64,000 nt of DNA. Origin: Gordonia otitidis NBRC 100426 (GTDB lineage Bacteria; Actinomycetota; Actinomycetes; Mycobacteriales; Mycobacteriaceae). The notes under the pieces are model-generated. The model was given only the letters and a program-made list of their open reading frames with translations, did no database searches and was not told the origin of the DNA. Made by a program: the position numbers and the translations under genes. The stretch's first letter is position 1. Each line of letters starts with the position of its first letter. The stretch lies in NCBI RefSeq assembly GCF_000248075.1, contig NZ_BAFB01000187.1, forward strand, positions 1 to 64,000. Reading direction: 5' to 3'. Of this stretch, positions 63,153 to 64,000 are shown piece after piece.

Positions 63153-64000
63153 CTAATGAAGTCCTGGCTCGTCGCTCGCCAGGGCGAAATCCTCCGCGAC
63201 GGTCGCTGCAAGTTCGACGAACGCACGACGAGTTGCCTTGTCGAGTAATTCGAGATCTACCTCTGCGCCCTCGGCGAGGTGATCGTCGTACGGAATAATC
63301 TGTACCGCACGGGTTCTCGCGAGGAAGTGTTGCGCGAGCTGGTCGACGTCGATCTTCGTCGAGTCTTTTCGCGGGCCGCTCAGAACGACGACCGCTCGCG
63401 AAACCAGGTGTTGATACCCGTGCGTCTGCAGCCAGTCCAGTGTTGCGCTTGCGCTGCGCGCGCCGTCGAGTGCGGGGGTTGACACCAGTATCAACGACTG
63501 TGCCAGATCGAGCACTCCGTTCATCGCCGAGTGAGACAAACCTGTGCCGCAGTCGGTGAGGATGATGTTGTAGTACCGCTGCAGGGTCTTCATCACCGTG
63601 CGATAGTCCTGCTCGTTGAACGTCTCGGCTGTGGCCGGATCTCGTTCGGAGGCAAGGACTTCCAGCCTACTGCTTGACTGCGAGGTGTGCCGTCGCACAT
63701 CGGAGTAACGGTAGATGGCCTTATCGAGGAGTAGATCGCGAACCGTCGACGGCGTTTGCACCTGCACGCGCTGCGAGAGTGTTCCGAGGTCGGGGTTGGC
63801 GTCGACGGCGATGATCCGGTCGCCGCGCAGGCTGGCGAATGTCGATCCCAAACCGACCGTCGTCGTCGTCTTACCCACACCGCCCTTGAGTGAGAGCACC
63901 GCGATCCGGAAGTCGCCGCGTACCGGTGCGTTCGCCTGCCGTACGAGGTCGTCATAGTAGACGGTCTGTTGGGATTCGCCGGGGTTGACGCGGCCGCCGG
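63153..64000 (-). CDS. MinD/ParA-like ATPase, N-terminus outside the window
   Basis: A P-loop ATPase of the MinD/ParA superfamily, incomplete at the window edge. The deviant Walker A is SLKGGVGKTTTT; later motifs are VDANPDLGTLSQRVQ and NIILTDCGTGLSHSAM. Upstream of the Walker A the same frame stays open to base 64000, so at least 34 more residues precede it, and the gene begins outside the window. This form with an N-terminal extension is like EspI (Rv3876) and other type VII secretion-linked MinD-like proteins of mycobacteria, which usually have a Pro-rich N-terminus. Whether a secretion locus follows outside the window cannot be seen. Confidence 0.88.
   Translation of the reverse strand, partial: GGRVNPGESQQTVYYDDLVRQANAPVRGDFRIAVLSLKGGVGKTTTTVGLGSTFASLRGDRIIAVDANPDLGTLSQRVQVQTPSTVRDLLLDKAIYRYSDVRRHTSQSSSRLEVLASERDPATAETFNEQDYRTVMKTLQRYYNIILTDCGTGLSHSAMNGVLDLAQSLILVSTPALDGARSASATLDWLQTHGYQHLVSRAVVVLSGPRKDSTKIDVDQLAQHFLARTRAVQIIPYDDHLAEGAEVDLELLDKATRRAFVELAATVAEDFALASDEPGLH

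Overview
The window is high-GC, gene-dense, typical actinobacterial DNA. The gene set points to a mycolic-acid-producing member of the Mycobacteriales, most like Gordonia or a close relative, though the genus is an inference. It carries a two-domain LysX, an EspR-like regulator, IniA/IniC-like dynamins, a cutinase-family protein, a DUF7373-type lipoprotein, an FHA-ABC transporter of the Rv1747 type, and glpQ beside an Rv3843c-like membrane protein. From memory, several genes (sodA, glpQ, the Rv3843c-like gene, the espR-like gene, gltB, gltD) correspond to the M. tuberculosis Rv3842c-Rv3859c region near the origin, here reordered. No rRNA, tRNA, insertion sequence, prophage or CRISPR array was recognised.

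Layout. 0-6 kb: a PIG-L/LmbE deacetylase, a repeat-rich membrane-anchored protein, a membrane/DUF2254 fusion, and a NarL-type two-component pair. 6-12 kb: gltB-gltD (glutamate synthase). 12-14.4 kb: an SRPBCC protein, a cutinase-like secreted protein, a small ORF and an S4 RNA-binding protein. 14.4-20 kb: lysX with an alpha/beta hydrolase, a membrane protein and LemA. 20-25 kb: rraA, a succinic semialdehyde dehydrogenase with an apparent frameshift in its first codons, a membrane protein and a second two-component system. 25-32 kb: a GT39-like glycosyltransferase, a haloalkane-dehalogenase/epoxide-hydrolase-like enzyme, two Lys/Ala-rich proteins, a TM0106-type nuclease and a His/Gly-rich exported protein. 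32.9-35.1 kb: a three-gene module of EspR-like regulator, ImmA/IrrE protease and MAB_1171c-type membrane protein. 35-41.4 kb: an SDR dehydrogenase, a GDT1-family cation transporter, an ECF-type ABC importer with fused subunits, and sodA. 42-49.7 kb: a winged-helix protein, a VOC protein, sppA, a stretch with a cluster of DnaA boxes, rhodanese, a DUF4328-like protein, glpQ, DUF5926 and a lipoprotein. 50-60.2 kb: two dynamin-like GTPases and a membrane-spanning Hsp70 in one overlapping operon, followed by a calcium-loop protein, an FHA-ABC transporter, a CD225/dispanin protein and an acidic His-rich protein. 60.2-64 kb: an ECF sigma factor, a membrane protein, an acyltransferase, an unknown protein and the C-terminal part of a MinD/ParA-like ATPase that runs off the window.

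The strongest points for follow-up are the DnaA-box cluster at 44761-45000 away from dnaA, the EspR/ImmA/MAB_1171c module, the dynamin-Hsp70 envelope cluster, a SoxR-like dyad upstream of sodA, a DtxR-family-like box directly before the GDT1 transporter gene, and the frameshifted 5' end of the semialdehyde dehydrogenase gene. Database identities are from memory of the families; nothing was searched.
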